DNA from: Gluconobacter sp. Gdi
GTDB lineage: Bacteria; Pseudomonadota; Alphaproteobacteria; Acetobacterales; Acetobacteraceae
Direction: 5' to 3'
DNA: 37,263 nucleotides
Assembly (NCBI RefSeq): GCF_014132155.1
Contig: NZ_BLJQ01000014.1
Coordinates: 1 to 37,263, forward strand
Shown: positions 14,412 through 21,099 of the stretch, piece by piece
How the letters are laid out: each line of letters starts with the position of its first letter
Position numbering within the stretch: the stretch's first letter is position 1
Notes under the pieces: model-generated
What the model was told of the DNA's origin: nothing
What the model saw: the letters and a program-made list of their open reading frames with translations, nothing else
The model's database searches: none
Translations under genes and position numbers: made by a program

Positions 14412-14678
14412 TCAGGCACAGTCCCGGTCCGCAAAAGTGTTTGGAATCACGCTGTCCTCTCGAGCAACGCGCGCGCGATCCGGAAGATGGGCCGATCCTT
14501 CAAGCTCGCGGGCAATGGCGTCGATCTGAGCCTTCAGGGCCTGAATATCCTGCAGGCCCATCCGGTCCCTTCGGATTTCGAGGCGTCCGTACAGGGCGAT
14601 CCGCTCAGTGCCGTTCTCAATCGTCAGATCATCGATCTGAACGCATTCGCCTGCGTCCAGGAAAGGAATAAAACTCAT
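14412..14678 (-). CDS. Small hypothetical protein coupled to endonuclease gene
   Basis: An 88-residue protein whose ATG (14678) overlaps the stop of the DNA/RNA endonuclease gene as ATGA, so it is probably translated by coupling. The N-terminus is strand-like (FLDAGECVQIDDLTIENGTER). The middle is a helix with a charged heptad pattern (LQDIQALKAQIDAIARELEG), likely a short coiled coil. No known family. It could be an immunity or accessory partner of the secreted nuclease, as the coupling suggests, but the nuclease is exported while this protein has no signal peptide, so this is only a guess. Confidence 0.55.
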   Translation of the reverse strand: MSFIPFLDAGECVQIDDLTIENGTERIALYGRLEIRRDRMGLQDIQALKAQIDAIARELEGSAHLPDRARVAREDSVIPNTFADRDCA

Positions 14679-15508
14679 GGTGTGGTCTCCAGCACAGGGC
14701 TTCCGGAAGTAGGACGGATGCGAACAGCATAAGGACTTTTCAGGGGGCGAGGCAGCTTCATGGCCGTCTGACGGATCTCATCAGGCAGGGATGGAAAGGG
14801 GTTTACCCCCGTCGCCTGGGTCAACGCGCCGATGCTGATGATCGTACAGGTTGGTTGGCTGCTATTTTGACAGAAATACGCGCCTGCTTCGTCCTCCGCG
14901 GGATCGTAAACAGCCTTCCAGGTCGCAGAGGGCACAAAAACCCGATGCGATCCGATGGTCTTGACCGACGCTCCAAATGCCGGACCGGTCACGACGTAAA
15001 GCTCGCCTTCGCGCTGTGCGAGACGACGCACTGCCATTTCCACGCCCGTCCAGATGCCTTCATTCAGTTCCGGGGTCTGGGGAACAACATTGGCGAGCGA
15101 AAAACTCTGCTCCTGCGCCTGAAGACTGGGTTCGTCCCCCGAACAGGCCATATGGCCGCGATCATAATCCGACGCGCGGTAATCGCTCAGCTCGGCCCGG
15201 TCCTCAAAGGACAGACGGGGATCGGCATGAAAGAACCGAACGGCCCGGCCGATCTGCATGCTGCGTTCCAGGTCTTCCTCGGTCAGATGCTCTGCCGTCC
15301 ACAGGGGGCCATGACTGATCCCCGAATGCAGGACAGCAAAGGCGTCATTGCACAGAAGCACGGTCTGCTGCCCAAGCGCCTCGTTGGTCAGAACCGGAAG
15401 CTGGCCGTCTCCGCCAAACTCGGCACACCCGACCGGTGCCGCCTGACTTGCGGTGGCCCAGAACAGGGCGCTCAGGGCAAGCCCCGCTCTGTAGTGTCGC
15501 ATCGCCAT
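14675..15508 (-). CDS. Secreted DNA/RNA non-specific endonuclease (NUC1 type)
   Basis: A 277-residue exported nuclease of the NucA/Serratia (beta-beta-alpha metal) family. It starts at ATG 15508 after a strong GGAGGAAAGGGA site; the upstream extension is not needed. The signal peptide is MAMRHYRAGLALSALFWATASQAA. The active-site signature YDRGHMA holds DRGH at residues 116-119, with His as general base. The SLANVVPQTPELNEGIW region supplies the metal-binding Asn. The later part (ELYVVTGPAF and VFVPSATWKAVY) matches the family core. It probably degrades nucleic acid in the periplasm or outside. A 13-base motif shared with two other gene starts lies 51-63 bases upstream. Nucleases of this kind are frequent on conjugative plasmids of alphaproteobacteria. 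Confidence 0.9.
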   Translation of the reverse strand: MAMRHYRAGLALSALFWATASQAAPVGCAEFGGDGQLPVLTNEALGQQTVLLCNDAFAVLHSGISHGPLWTAEHLTEEDLERSMQIGRAVRFFHADPRLSFEDRAELSDYRASDYDRGHMACSGDEPSLQAQEQSFSLANVVPQTPELNEGIWTGVEMAVRRLAQREGELYVVTGPAFGASVKTIGSHRVFVPSATWKAVYDPAEDEAGAYFCQNSSQPTCTIISIGALTQATGVNPFPSLPDEIRQTAMKLPRPLKSPYAVRIRPTSGSPVLETTP

Positions 15509-15558
15509 TCCCTTTCCTCCCGGATGCCTGTGGTGTGCATGCGAGGATGACACGGCCT

Positions 15559-15571
15559 GTTGTGAGTGAAG
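15559..15571 (-). promoter_or_regulatory. Shared 13-base upstream motif, site 3
   Basis: Minus-strand CTTCACTCACAAC, matching site 1 at 12 of 13 positions, 51-63 bases before the endonuclease start. A TTGACA (minus strand, near 15584) lies upstream, so the motif falls in the promoter region. Confidence 0.4.
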
Positions 15572-15582
15572 GATCAGGGCTG

Positions 15583-15828
15583 TCAATGGGAGACACTCAG
15601 CAGCGTGCGTTGCGCCGAACGATGAGCAGCGCTGGCGTCACGGCGCAGTGCGGCGCGTAACGCCGCCCCGAGACGATCATCATCCGCGTCATCAACCAGG
15701 TGATCGGCTTCCGCGTAAAAGCGCCGTGCGCGGCCAATGGTCTTGCCTGCCGAGACGGCGCGGTGAAAGACGGGCGCTTCAAGCGTGGGAAGAAAGCTGG
15801 ACGAAGCTGTGAGAGTCTGGACCTGCAC
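15583..15828 (-). CDS. Small hypothetical protein (81 aa)
   Basis: An 81-residue protein starting with GTG at 15828; AAGGA eight bases before it makes this start credible. The sequence is Ala/Arg-rich and helical, with a central acidic patch (EADHLVDDADDDRLG) followed by a basic end (ALRRDASAAHRSAQRT). No family recognised. It lies on the minus strand between the endonuclease gene and another small gene; a perfect GC hairpin (15866-15882) lies 37 bases upstream. Confidence 0.5.
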   Translation of the reverse strand: MQVQTLTASSSFLPTLEAPVFHRAVSAGKTIGRARRFYAEADHLVDDADDDRLGAALRAALRRDASAAHRSAQRTLLSVSH

Positions 15829-15865
15829 GATGCGGTTCCTTTTCTTGTATTTTTTTGCCGGATGC

Positions 15866-15882
15866 GGGCCGCGCTGCGGCCC
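15866..15882. other. GC-rich 7-bp hairpin
   Basis: GGGCCGC and GCGGCCC pair perfectly around the loop GCT. It resembles the inner hairpins of the structured elements at 16203, 18544, 23642 and 25865 but has no closing stem. It lies between two minus-strand genes and could end the upstream transcript or shape the leader of the downstream gene. Confidence 0.5.
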
Positions 15883-15922
15883 TGACCTCAGTGGAGGAAG
15901 GAGAGGATCGGAAGAGCTGGTC

Positions 15923-16162
15923 TCAGTTCCCGGTCCGAGGCAGGGGAGCGCGCTTTACGGCCATGCCGTCACTCGCAAAACAGAGCATTCCGTTATGCCG
16001 GTAATGATTGCGGCGCACTTTGCGGTACACGCCTGACAACTCCGCACCGGCCATGCAAAACGTCTCGTCAATCTGAAGATCTGCGAAGAGAACCGTGTCC
16101 GGCCCAAAGACCTCTGCCTTTTTACGGGCTGCTGTCAGATCTGTTTTCCTGCGCTTGGACAT
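15923..16162 (-). CDS. Small hypothetical protein (79 aa)
   Basis: A 79-residue basic protein starting MSKRRKTDL at 16162, chosen because GAGAGG precedes it and the longer frame reads through the structured intergenic element. The body contains strand-like GPDTVLFADLQIDETFCMAG and a basic YRKVRRNHYRHNG segment, so it might bind nucleic acid, but no family is recognised. The structured element at 16203-16287 lies 41 bases upstream of its start codon, followed further upstream by a purine-rich tract on the coding strand. Confidence 0.55.
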   Translation of the reverse strand: MSKRRKTDLTAARKKAEVFGPDTVLFADLQIDETFCMAGAELSGVYRKVRRNHYRHNGMLCFASDGMAVKRAPLPRTGN

Positions 16163-16202
16163 GCTCTGCCTCTCTCGGTTTATGTCGTTCCCGATCGGCA
16201 GC

Positions 16203-16287
16203 CTCGTGGGGCGGGCGGTGTGGCAAGGGCGGCGCTGTGCGCCGGGAGCGGAGCGACGCACCCTTGCTGCGACGCCTGCCCCATGAG
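16203..16287. other. Structured GC-rich intergenic element (member 1)
   Basis: Nested pairing: CTCGTGGGGC (16203-16212) with GCCCCATGAG (16278-16287), ten pairs with one G-T; inside it GCAAGGG (16223-16229) with CCCTTGC (16261-16267); directly next to it a 6-bp hairpin CGGCGC-TGT-GCGCCG (16230-16244); then the unpaired GGAGCGGAGCGACGCA. The architecture matches members at 18544, 23642 and 25865. A pyrimidine-rich plus-strand tract follows (16292-16345). It lies between divergent genes. Confidence 0.65.
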
Positions 16288-16389
16288 AGCCCCTTCCCTC
16301 CCTCTTCTTTCTCTTTCCCGCGCGTCTCTTTTCTGCCCCCCCAGAGGCTTTCGCGAGGGCCGAATGATGCCGGTATCTTATTGTTTTTG

Positions 16390-16419
16390 TTGACTTTTAT
16401 CTGTGGCTCGCTTTACGCT
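16390..16419 (+). promoter_or_regulatory. Putative promoter of the gene at 16446
   Basis: TTGACT (16390-16395) and TACGCT (16414-16419) are separated by 18 bases and lie about 27 bases before the start codon. The -35 box is good and the -10 box weak. Confidence 0.4.
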
Positions 16420-16445
16420 TACCGCACAACGACAGGAGGACACCG

Positions 16446-16964
16446 ATGAGTGCACAGACAGATCAGACCGCCACGGTGATCCGCTTTCCGCAGGAGCGGC
16501 GTCGTGCGCCGACCCTGGACGCGCTCACCGACGCAATCCTGCCCGAGACGCAGTTGCGGTCGCTTGCCGAAATTCGGGCCGTGACACCGCCCCGACAGGG
16601 TGAGCGCCTCCGCGCGTTCGGACGTGAGAGGGCGCGACAGATTTTCGGAGCCACGCCCTTGCCCGACACGCGGGAGGGTCGTCAGCGCATGGCGTCTGAC
16701 TGGCTGACGCTTCTGGTCGGTCGGGCACTCGCCCGGGTTTCCGACGCACGGTCCCTTACGGAAAAGGCGGAGCGGCGCGAGATCGAAGATCCGCAGCGCG
16801 ACGGCATCTATGACGATCTTGCGCAGGCGCTGCGCGCCGAGATCGTCGCCTGGGAGACGGCCCAGAATATTCTGGGCGGATGGGAGGTCGTTCAGGGACT
16901 GATCGACGATCCGGATTCCTGCGCCGTCACGGTCAGCGCAACGGGTCAGAGCAGACCCATCTGA
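16446..16964 (+). CDS. Hypothetical plasmid protein (172 aa)
   Basis: A 172-residue acidic-to-neutral helical protein with a strong ribosome site (AGGAGGACACCG) before ATG 16446. Almost the whole chain is predicted helix, with many Arg/Ala/Glu residues (REGRQRMASDWLTLLVGRAL; EKAERREIEDPQRDG). There is no membrane segment or catalytic motif. I do not recognise the family. Its 3' end overlaps the convergent gene at 16946 by 19 bases, which fits compact plasmid packing. Promoter elements are visible upstream at 16390-16419. Confidence 0.65.
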   Translation: MSAQTDQTATVIRFPQERRRAPTLDALTDAILPETQLRSLAEIRAVTPPRQGERLRAFGRERARQIFGATPLPDTREGRQRMASDWLTLLVGRALARVSDARSLTEKAERREIEDPQRDGIYDDLAQALRAEIVAWETAQNILGGWEVVQGLIDDPDSCAVTVSATGQSRPI

Positions 16965-17479
16965 ACAGGCTGCTGCCGGGACAACGGTGCAGACAACGCC
17001 GGCGCCAGTGAAATGCGGCCTGCATGATCGGCCGGCACGCCGTGACGGTCGATCAGCCTGCGCAACAGCGCCTGTTCGCCTCGGACAGTTTCCTGCCGCA
17101 GTTCAGCGCGGTACAGGTCCAGCACCTGATGCTCGACCAGAAGAGCCGCGATCCGGCTTTCCACGTCTGACCAGGTCCAGGCGGAATCGCCGATCCCGCC
17201 ACGCGCGATGATCTGATCGAGGAAGGCGAGACGCCCCTGCGTCGAGCAGAAATACCGGCCCGCAAAGCCGTCCCGGTTAAAGCAGGCGATAAACCCCCAC
17301 ATCTGGCTGACGCGCTGATACAGCGCCTTGCTGAATCCCTCCTCCGGCAATCCTTTCGCAACAAAGGCGAGGATTGCATTGGCCAGTTTGGCTTTCTCCT
17401 GCGGTGAGCTCCACTGTGTGGCCGTCAGGCCCTTGGCCTCAATGCGGACGCGCCGCAGGTGCGGGAGGAGCAGGCTCAT
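16946..17479 (-). CDS. Hypothetical protein (177 aa)
   Basis: A 177-residue protein of unknown family. The ATG at 17479 overlaps the stop of the preceding gene as ATGA, so translation is coupled. It is mainly helical (QEKAKLANAILAFVAKGLPE; DLYRAELRQETVRGEQALLR), with a small aromatic and Cys-containing centre (MWGFIACFNRDGFAGRYFC). The end is Pro/Gln-rich. No membrane segment. It forms a three-gene minus-strand run with the genes at 17476-17724 and 17759-18214, all apparently plasmid-specific. Confidence 0.6.
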   Translation of the reverse strand: MSLLLPHLRRVRIEAKGLTATQWSSPQEKAKLANAILAFVAKGLPEEGFSKALYQRVSQMWGFIACFNRDGFAGRYFCSTQGRLAFLDQIIARGGIGDSAWTWSDVESRIAALLVEHQVLDLYRAELRQETVRGEQALLRRLIDRHGVPADHAGRISLAPALSAPLSRQQPVQMGLL

Positions 17480-17724
17480 GCGTAAGCCTCCTGCGCGAGC
17501 GCGGAGAGCGCCTCCGCGACAGCACCGGCCAGATCGGGCCGCCGCGCGATCAGCCAGCCCGTCAGCGCGGTGCGATCCGCCGCGTCGACAAGGGAGACGA
17601 CGCGGTCAACGTCGCAGCGCCGCAGCTGCTCCACGCTGTCAGCGGCCACGGCAACGGCCGAGGCCCAGATCTGATCGCGGGACACCGGCCCCGGAGACAC
17701 CGTGTCAGGCGTAGCATCGGACAT
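17476..17724 (-). CDS. Small hypothetical protein (82 aa)
   Basis: An 82-residue Ala-rich helical protein. The start MSDATPDT at 17724 is preceded by CAGGAGAAAAAAC, a good ribosome site; the frame extends eight codons further but without one. It contains DRVVSLVDAADRTALTGWLI and RRPDLAGAVAEALSAL, a typical small helical bundle. Family unknown. It overlaps the next gene by four bases (ATGA) and follows the DUF3085-like gene by 34 bases, so the three are probably one transcript. Confidence 0.6.
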   Translation of the reverse strand: MSDATPDTVSPGPVSRDQIWASAVAVAADSVEQLRRCDVDRVVSLVDAADRTALTGWLIARRPDLAGAVAEALSALAQEAYA

Positions 17725-17758
17725 GTTTTTTCTCCTGAAAGATTTCAAGGACGGCCGG

Positions 17759-18214
17759 TCAGACCAGAAATTCGAGGGTTTCCGGAGTGATGGTCATGCG
17801 CAGTGTGTCGCCTGACGCCTGCCTGAGGGCCTGCCGCACAAGCGTTGCCTCCAGGAACTCACATCCGTCATCCCCGCCAAAAGCCTGGCGCTTCACGTCA
17901 TAAGCCTTGCCGGCGTTCTGTGCCGGGTCCGCTTCGCGCGCATACGCGCACAGATTGGGCTTCTGACCGTCATCGGACGGCAGAAGGGGAAGCCCGTTCG
18001 ACATCATGTAGATCCCGTGATCTCCAACCAGCCACAGACCCGCAGGGATCTTTGCGGGATCGACGTCTTCCTGGCGGCCCCATTCGCGTGCGCCATGCCC
18101 GGGCTTGCGCAGGCTCTTGTCAAAGAGCTGCGTCAGCGTGACGCGGCGCTCGGACGCGGCCTCGGCATGGGCAAGAAGGCGCTCGATCAGCGCGCGGTCA
18201 AAGGTCACGATCAT
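17759..18214 (-). CDS. DUF3085-like plasmid protein
   Basis: A 151-residue protein starting MIVTFDRALIERLL at 18214 with GAGGA nine bases upstream; the long open frame beyond it runs through a terminator and non-coding sequence and is not credible. Features are an N-terminal helix with LLAHAEAASERRVTLTQLF, then a strand-turn region LVGDHGIYMMSNGLP with PAKIPAGLW before it, and a final acidic strand. The GDHG-YMMSNG pattern is what I associate with the DUF3085 family found on alphaproteobacterial plasmids; function unknown. A clear intrinsic terminator (18241-18264) lies just upstream and separates it from the small membrane protein gene. Confidence 0.6.
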   Translation of the reverse strand: MIVTFDRALIERLLAHAEAASERRVTLTQLFDKSLRKPGHGAREWGRQEDVDPAKIPAGLWLVGDHGIYMMSNGLPLLPSDDGQKPNLCAYAREADPAQNAGKAYDVKRQAFGGDDGCEFLEATLVRQALRQASGDTLRMTITPETLEFLV

Positions 18215-18240
18215 GGGATAATTTCCTCGGATCAGAAATG

Positions 18241-18264
18241 AAAAAACCCCGCTCGGTGGCGGGG
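18241..18264 (-). terminator. Rho-independent terminator
   Basis: On the minus strand CCCCGC-CACCGA-GCGGGG is followed at once by TTTTTT (plus strand 18264 down to 18241). The stem is perfect (six GC pairs). It should end transcription of the small gene at 18292-18468, 28 bases downstream of its stop codon. Confidence 0.85.
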
Positions 18265-18291
18265 CGTGGGGCGTTCGGAGACGTGGAGGCT

Positions 18292-18468
18292 TCAGCCCCG
18301 ACCATGGGCGGTGTGGGACGCGGAGGCGAGATAGTGATGGGGCACCGGGCCAGCCAGAAAGCTCGGCAGGCACGTAAAGGCGAAGACCAGGGCGAGAAAA
18401 CCGAAGAACCCACCGGCCAGTCCGGCAACGTCCTTGATGTCCTGAAGGGTCTGCTGGGAAATCTGCAT
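18292..18468 (-). CDS. Small single-span membrane protein (58 aa)
   Basis: A 58-residue protein starting at ATG 18468 after CAGGAGTGACCTTTC and stopping at 18292. After an amphipathic start (MQISQQTLQDIKDVAG) it has one strong membrane segment (GGFFGFLALVFAFTCLPSFLAG) and a His-rich tail. A ribosome site in front and an intrinsic terminator 28 bases behind make a monocistronic gene likely. The family is unknown. The structured element at 18544-18614 lies 75 bases upstream of its start, with the IS21 element directly beyond, so its original promoter may have been lost or replaced by the insertion. Confidence 0.6.
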   Translation of the reverse strand: MQISQQTLQDIKDVAGLAGGFFGFLALVFAFTCLPSFLAGPVPHHYLASASHTAHGRG

Positions 18469-18543
18469 GAAAGGTCACTCCTGTTGCCGTCATCTCTTTT
18501 CTCTGATGACCTCTCCGGCACAGGCACAGGATGGCTGTGATGG

Positions 18544-18614
18544 CACAGGCGCCGCGTAGCGGCGGGATCTCCACGACCCGGAGCCCGTCAGGGCGAGGAC
18601 GCGTGGAGACCCAC
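18544..18614. other. Structured GC-rich intergenic element (member 2), cut by IS21
   Basis: CACAGG (18544-18549), hairpin CGCCGC-GTA-GCGGCG (18550-18564), GGATC, inner CTCCACG/CGTGGAG stem, GCGAGGAC, then GACCCAC (18608-18614), where the IS21 end begins. In the members at 23642 and 25865 the partner strand of the closing stem follows GACCCAC; here it is missing, so this copy seems truncated by the insertion. Confidence 0.65.
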
Positions 18615-18726
18615 TGTTGATTTTCACTGAGAACTGACCCGGGTAGGGCGGAAATTTTCATCGAGATTTGACCCATGCCTTCACACTCCCCGGCAGCATC
18701 TGCTGGGGGATTGAGGAGTGATTGAC

Positions 18727-20250
18727 ATGGAGCTTCTGAGTGTGATCCGTCGGTGGCACTGCCGGGATCATCTTCCGATCCGCGAGATCGAACGCCGGAC
18801 GGGACTGTCACGCAATACGATCCGGAAATATCTCCGGGCACAGAGTATTGAACCGCGGTTCCAGGTCCCCGAACGTCCCAGCCGACTGGATCCGTTTGCT
18901 GACAGGCTGAGGGGATGGCTGGTCCTGGAAGCCGCTCGCCCCCGCAAGAACCGGCGCACGGCGCGACGACTGCATGAAGACCTTGTGGCACTGGGTTATG
19001 ATGGATCCTACGGACGGGTGGCCGCTTTCATCCGGCAGTGGAAACACGAACAGCACCAGGCACGCCAGACAACGGGTCGGGGTGTTTTCGTGCCCCTGAG
19101 CTTCCAGCCCGGGGAAGCCTTCCAGTTCGACTGGGGCGAGGACTGGGCGGTCATTGCCGGCCGTCGCGTCAAGCTGCAGGTTGCCCACACCAAACTGTCC
19201 TTCAGCCGGGCCTTCATACTCAGGGCTTATCCCCTGCAGACCCACGAGATGCTTTTTGATGCGCTGACCGAGGCCTTCCGCGTGCTCGGTGGCGTGCCAC
19301 GGCGGGGTATTTTTGACAACATGAAGACCGCTGTGGACCGGATTGGCTCTGGCAAGGCACGTCAGGTCAACCTGCGCTTCATGGCCCTGGCCAGCCATTA
19401 TCTGTTCGAGGCGACCTTCTGCAATCCGGCAGCAGGATGGGAGAAAGGGCAGATCGAGAAGACCGTGCAGGATGCCCGACGCCATATCTGGCAGGATCTG
19501 CCTGCCTTTCCTGATCTGGGGGCGCTGAATGCCTGGCTGGAAGCCCGCTGCCTGGACTGCTGGGAACGGCTGCAGCATATCGAACTGGCCCGGAGCATCG
19601 CCGAGGTCCATGCCAGCGAGCGTCCTCACCTCTTGGTGCCGGGGCGTCCCTTTGACGGGTTTGTCGAACAGACCAAACGCGTCTCGCCAACCTGCCTGAT
19701 CCAGTTCGAAGGCAACCGTTACAGCGTGCCGGCCTCCTTTGCCAATCGTCCGGTCAGCCTGCGGGTTTATCCTGACAAGCTGCGCATTATCGCCGAAGGG
19801 CAAGTTCTGTGCGTGCATGACCGGATCATCACGCGTTCGCATGGTGTGCCAGGCCGCACGGTGTATGACTGGCGGCATTATCTGGCGGTCATCCAGCGCA
19901 AACCGGGCGCCCTACGTAATGGCGCGCCGTTTGCCGAATTGCCAGCTGCCTTCCGGACCCTGCAGGATCAACTGCTCAGGCGGCCTGGAGGCGACCGGGA
20001 AATGGCTGAAATCCTGGCCCTTGTGCTGCAGCATGATGAGCAGGCTGTCCTCTGCGCGGTTGAACTGGCACTTGAAGACGGCGTGGCGACCAAGACCCAT
20101 GTTCTCAATACGCTTCATCGCCTGATCGATGCCAAGAGAACCGTGGTCCCCCGGCTCGATGCCCCACAGGCCCTGGTGCTCGAACACGAACCGTGCGCCG
20201 ATACAGGGCGGTATGACATCCTGCGAAGGGACAGCCGCCATGCGTCATGA
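18727..20250 (+). CDS. istA: IS21 transposase IstA
   Basis: A 507-residue transposase. An N-terminal helix-turn-helix ([20 protein letters not shown]) binds the IS ends. The catalytic core is a DDE integrase fold with Asp in FDWGE, Asp in [10 protein letters not shown] and Glu in [11 protein letters not shown]. The C-terminal part has the [12 protein letters not shown] segment usual for IstA. The ATG at 18727 follows GAGGAG by eight bases; the GTG nine bases earlier is less likely. The length is normal and there is no frameshift, so it is probably functional. The stop overlaps the start of istB by 11 bases, so both come from one transcript. Confidence 0.95.
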   Translation: MELLSVIRRWHCRDHLPIREIERRTGLSRNTIRKYLRAQSIEPRFQVPERPSRLDPFADRLRGWLVLEAARPRKNRRTARRLHEDLVALGYDGSYGRVAAFIRQWKHEQHQARQTTGRGVFVPLSFQPGEAFQFDWGEDWAVIAGRRVKLQVAHTKLSFSRAFILRAYPLQTHEMLFDALTEAFRVLGGVPRRGIFDNMKTAVDRIGSGKARQVNLRFMALASHYLFEATFCNPAAGWEKGQIEKTVQDARRHIWQDLPAFPDLGALNAWLEARCLDCWERLQHIELARSIAEVHASERPHLLVPGRPFDGFVEQTKRVSPTCLIQFEGNRYSVPASFANRPVSLRVYPDKLRIIAEGQVLCVHDRIITRSHGVPGRTVYDWRHYLAVIQRKPGALRNGAPFAELPAAFRTLQDQLLRRPGGDREMAEILALVLQHDEQAVLCAVELALEDGVATKTHVLNTLHRLIDAKRTVVPRLDAPQALVLEHEPCADTGRYDILRRDSRHAS

Positions 20251-21019
20251 TCCTGCTGCTGCTTCACTTGTCGTCATGCTCCGTGGATTGCGGATGTATG
20301 GCATGTCCCAGGCCACGGCTGACCTCATCGAGCAGGGCGCACCTGCCTTCGAGGCGACTATTCCCATCCTCTCACAACTCCTGAAGGCGGAACTGGCCGA
20401 ACGCGAAGTGCGCTCCATCGCCTACCAGACAAAGACCGCCCGGTTCCCCGCCTATAAAGACCTGTCCGGGTTCTCCTTTGCCGATACGCAGGTCAACGAG
20501 CCCATGATCCGCCAGCTCCATGGCGGGGACTTCATCGAGCGTGCTGAGAATGTCGTGCTGATCGGTGGCCCGGGAACCGGGAAAACCCACCTGGCGACCG
20601 CGCTGGCCATCCAGGCGATCACCCATCACAGGAAGAAGGCGCGCTTCTGGTCAACGGTCGACTTGGTCAATGCGCTCGAACAGGAAAAGACCGCCAACCG
20701 GGCCGGGCAGATTGCCGACAGGCTGCTCCGCCTGGATCTCGTGATCCTTGATGAACTCGGTTATCTCCCCTTCAGCGCGTCTGGCGGCGCCCTGCTGTTC
20801 CATCTGCTCAGCCGCCTCTACGAGCGCACCAGTGTCATCATCACAACCAATCTGAGTTTCAGTGAATGGGGAGACGTCTTTGGTGACCCGAAGATGACAA
20901 CGGCGCTCCTCGATCGGCTGACCCATCACTGTCATATCCTCGAGACAGGAAATGACAGCTACAGGTTCCGCGCCAGCACCGCCGCGTCAAAAAACAGAAA
21001 GGACAGATCCTCTTCTTGA
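20240..21019 (+). CDS. istB: IS21 helper ATPase IstB
   Basis: A 259-residue AAA+ ATPase of the IstB/DnaC type that assembles on DNA and delivers target sites to IstA. Walker A is GGPGTGKTH at residues 109-117; Walker B is LVILDELGY; the sensor region is [13 protein letters not shown]; the arginine-containing end is ALLDRLTHH. The ATG at 20240 lies inside the 3' end of istA. The length is the usual one and it looks intact. It carries a basic, Ser-rich tail (NRKDRSSS) before the right inverted repeat. Confidence 0.95.
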   Translation: MRHDPAAASLVVMLRGLRMYGMSQATADLIEQGAPAFEATIPILSQLLKAELAEREVRSIAYQTKTARFPAYKDLSGFSFADTQVNEPMIRQLHGGDFIERAENVVLIGGPGTGKTHLATALAIQAITHHRKKARFWSTVDLVNALEQEKTANRAGQIADRLLRLDLVILDELGYLPFSASGGALLFHLLSRLYERTSVIITTNLSFSEWGDVFGDPKMTTALLDRLTHHCHILETGNDSYRFRASTAASKNRKDRSSS

Positions 21020-21099
21020 CCGCCCGCCCGACTATGCCTGAAATAGCAGCTGGCTGGGTCAATTCCTGATGAAAAACCCGGGTCAGTTCTCAGTGAAAA

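Noticed and set aside
18808-19878. Long minus-strand frame inside istA (356 codons)
   Set aside because: Shadow of the GC-rich istA coding sequence; no family features.
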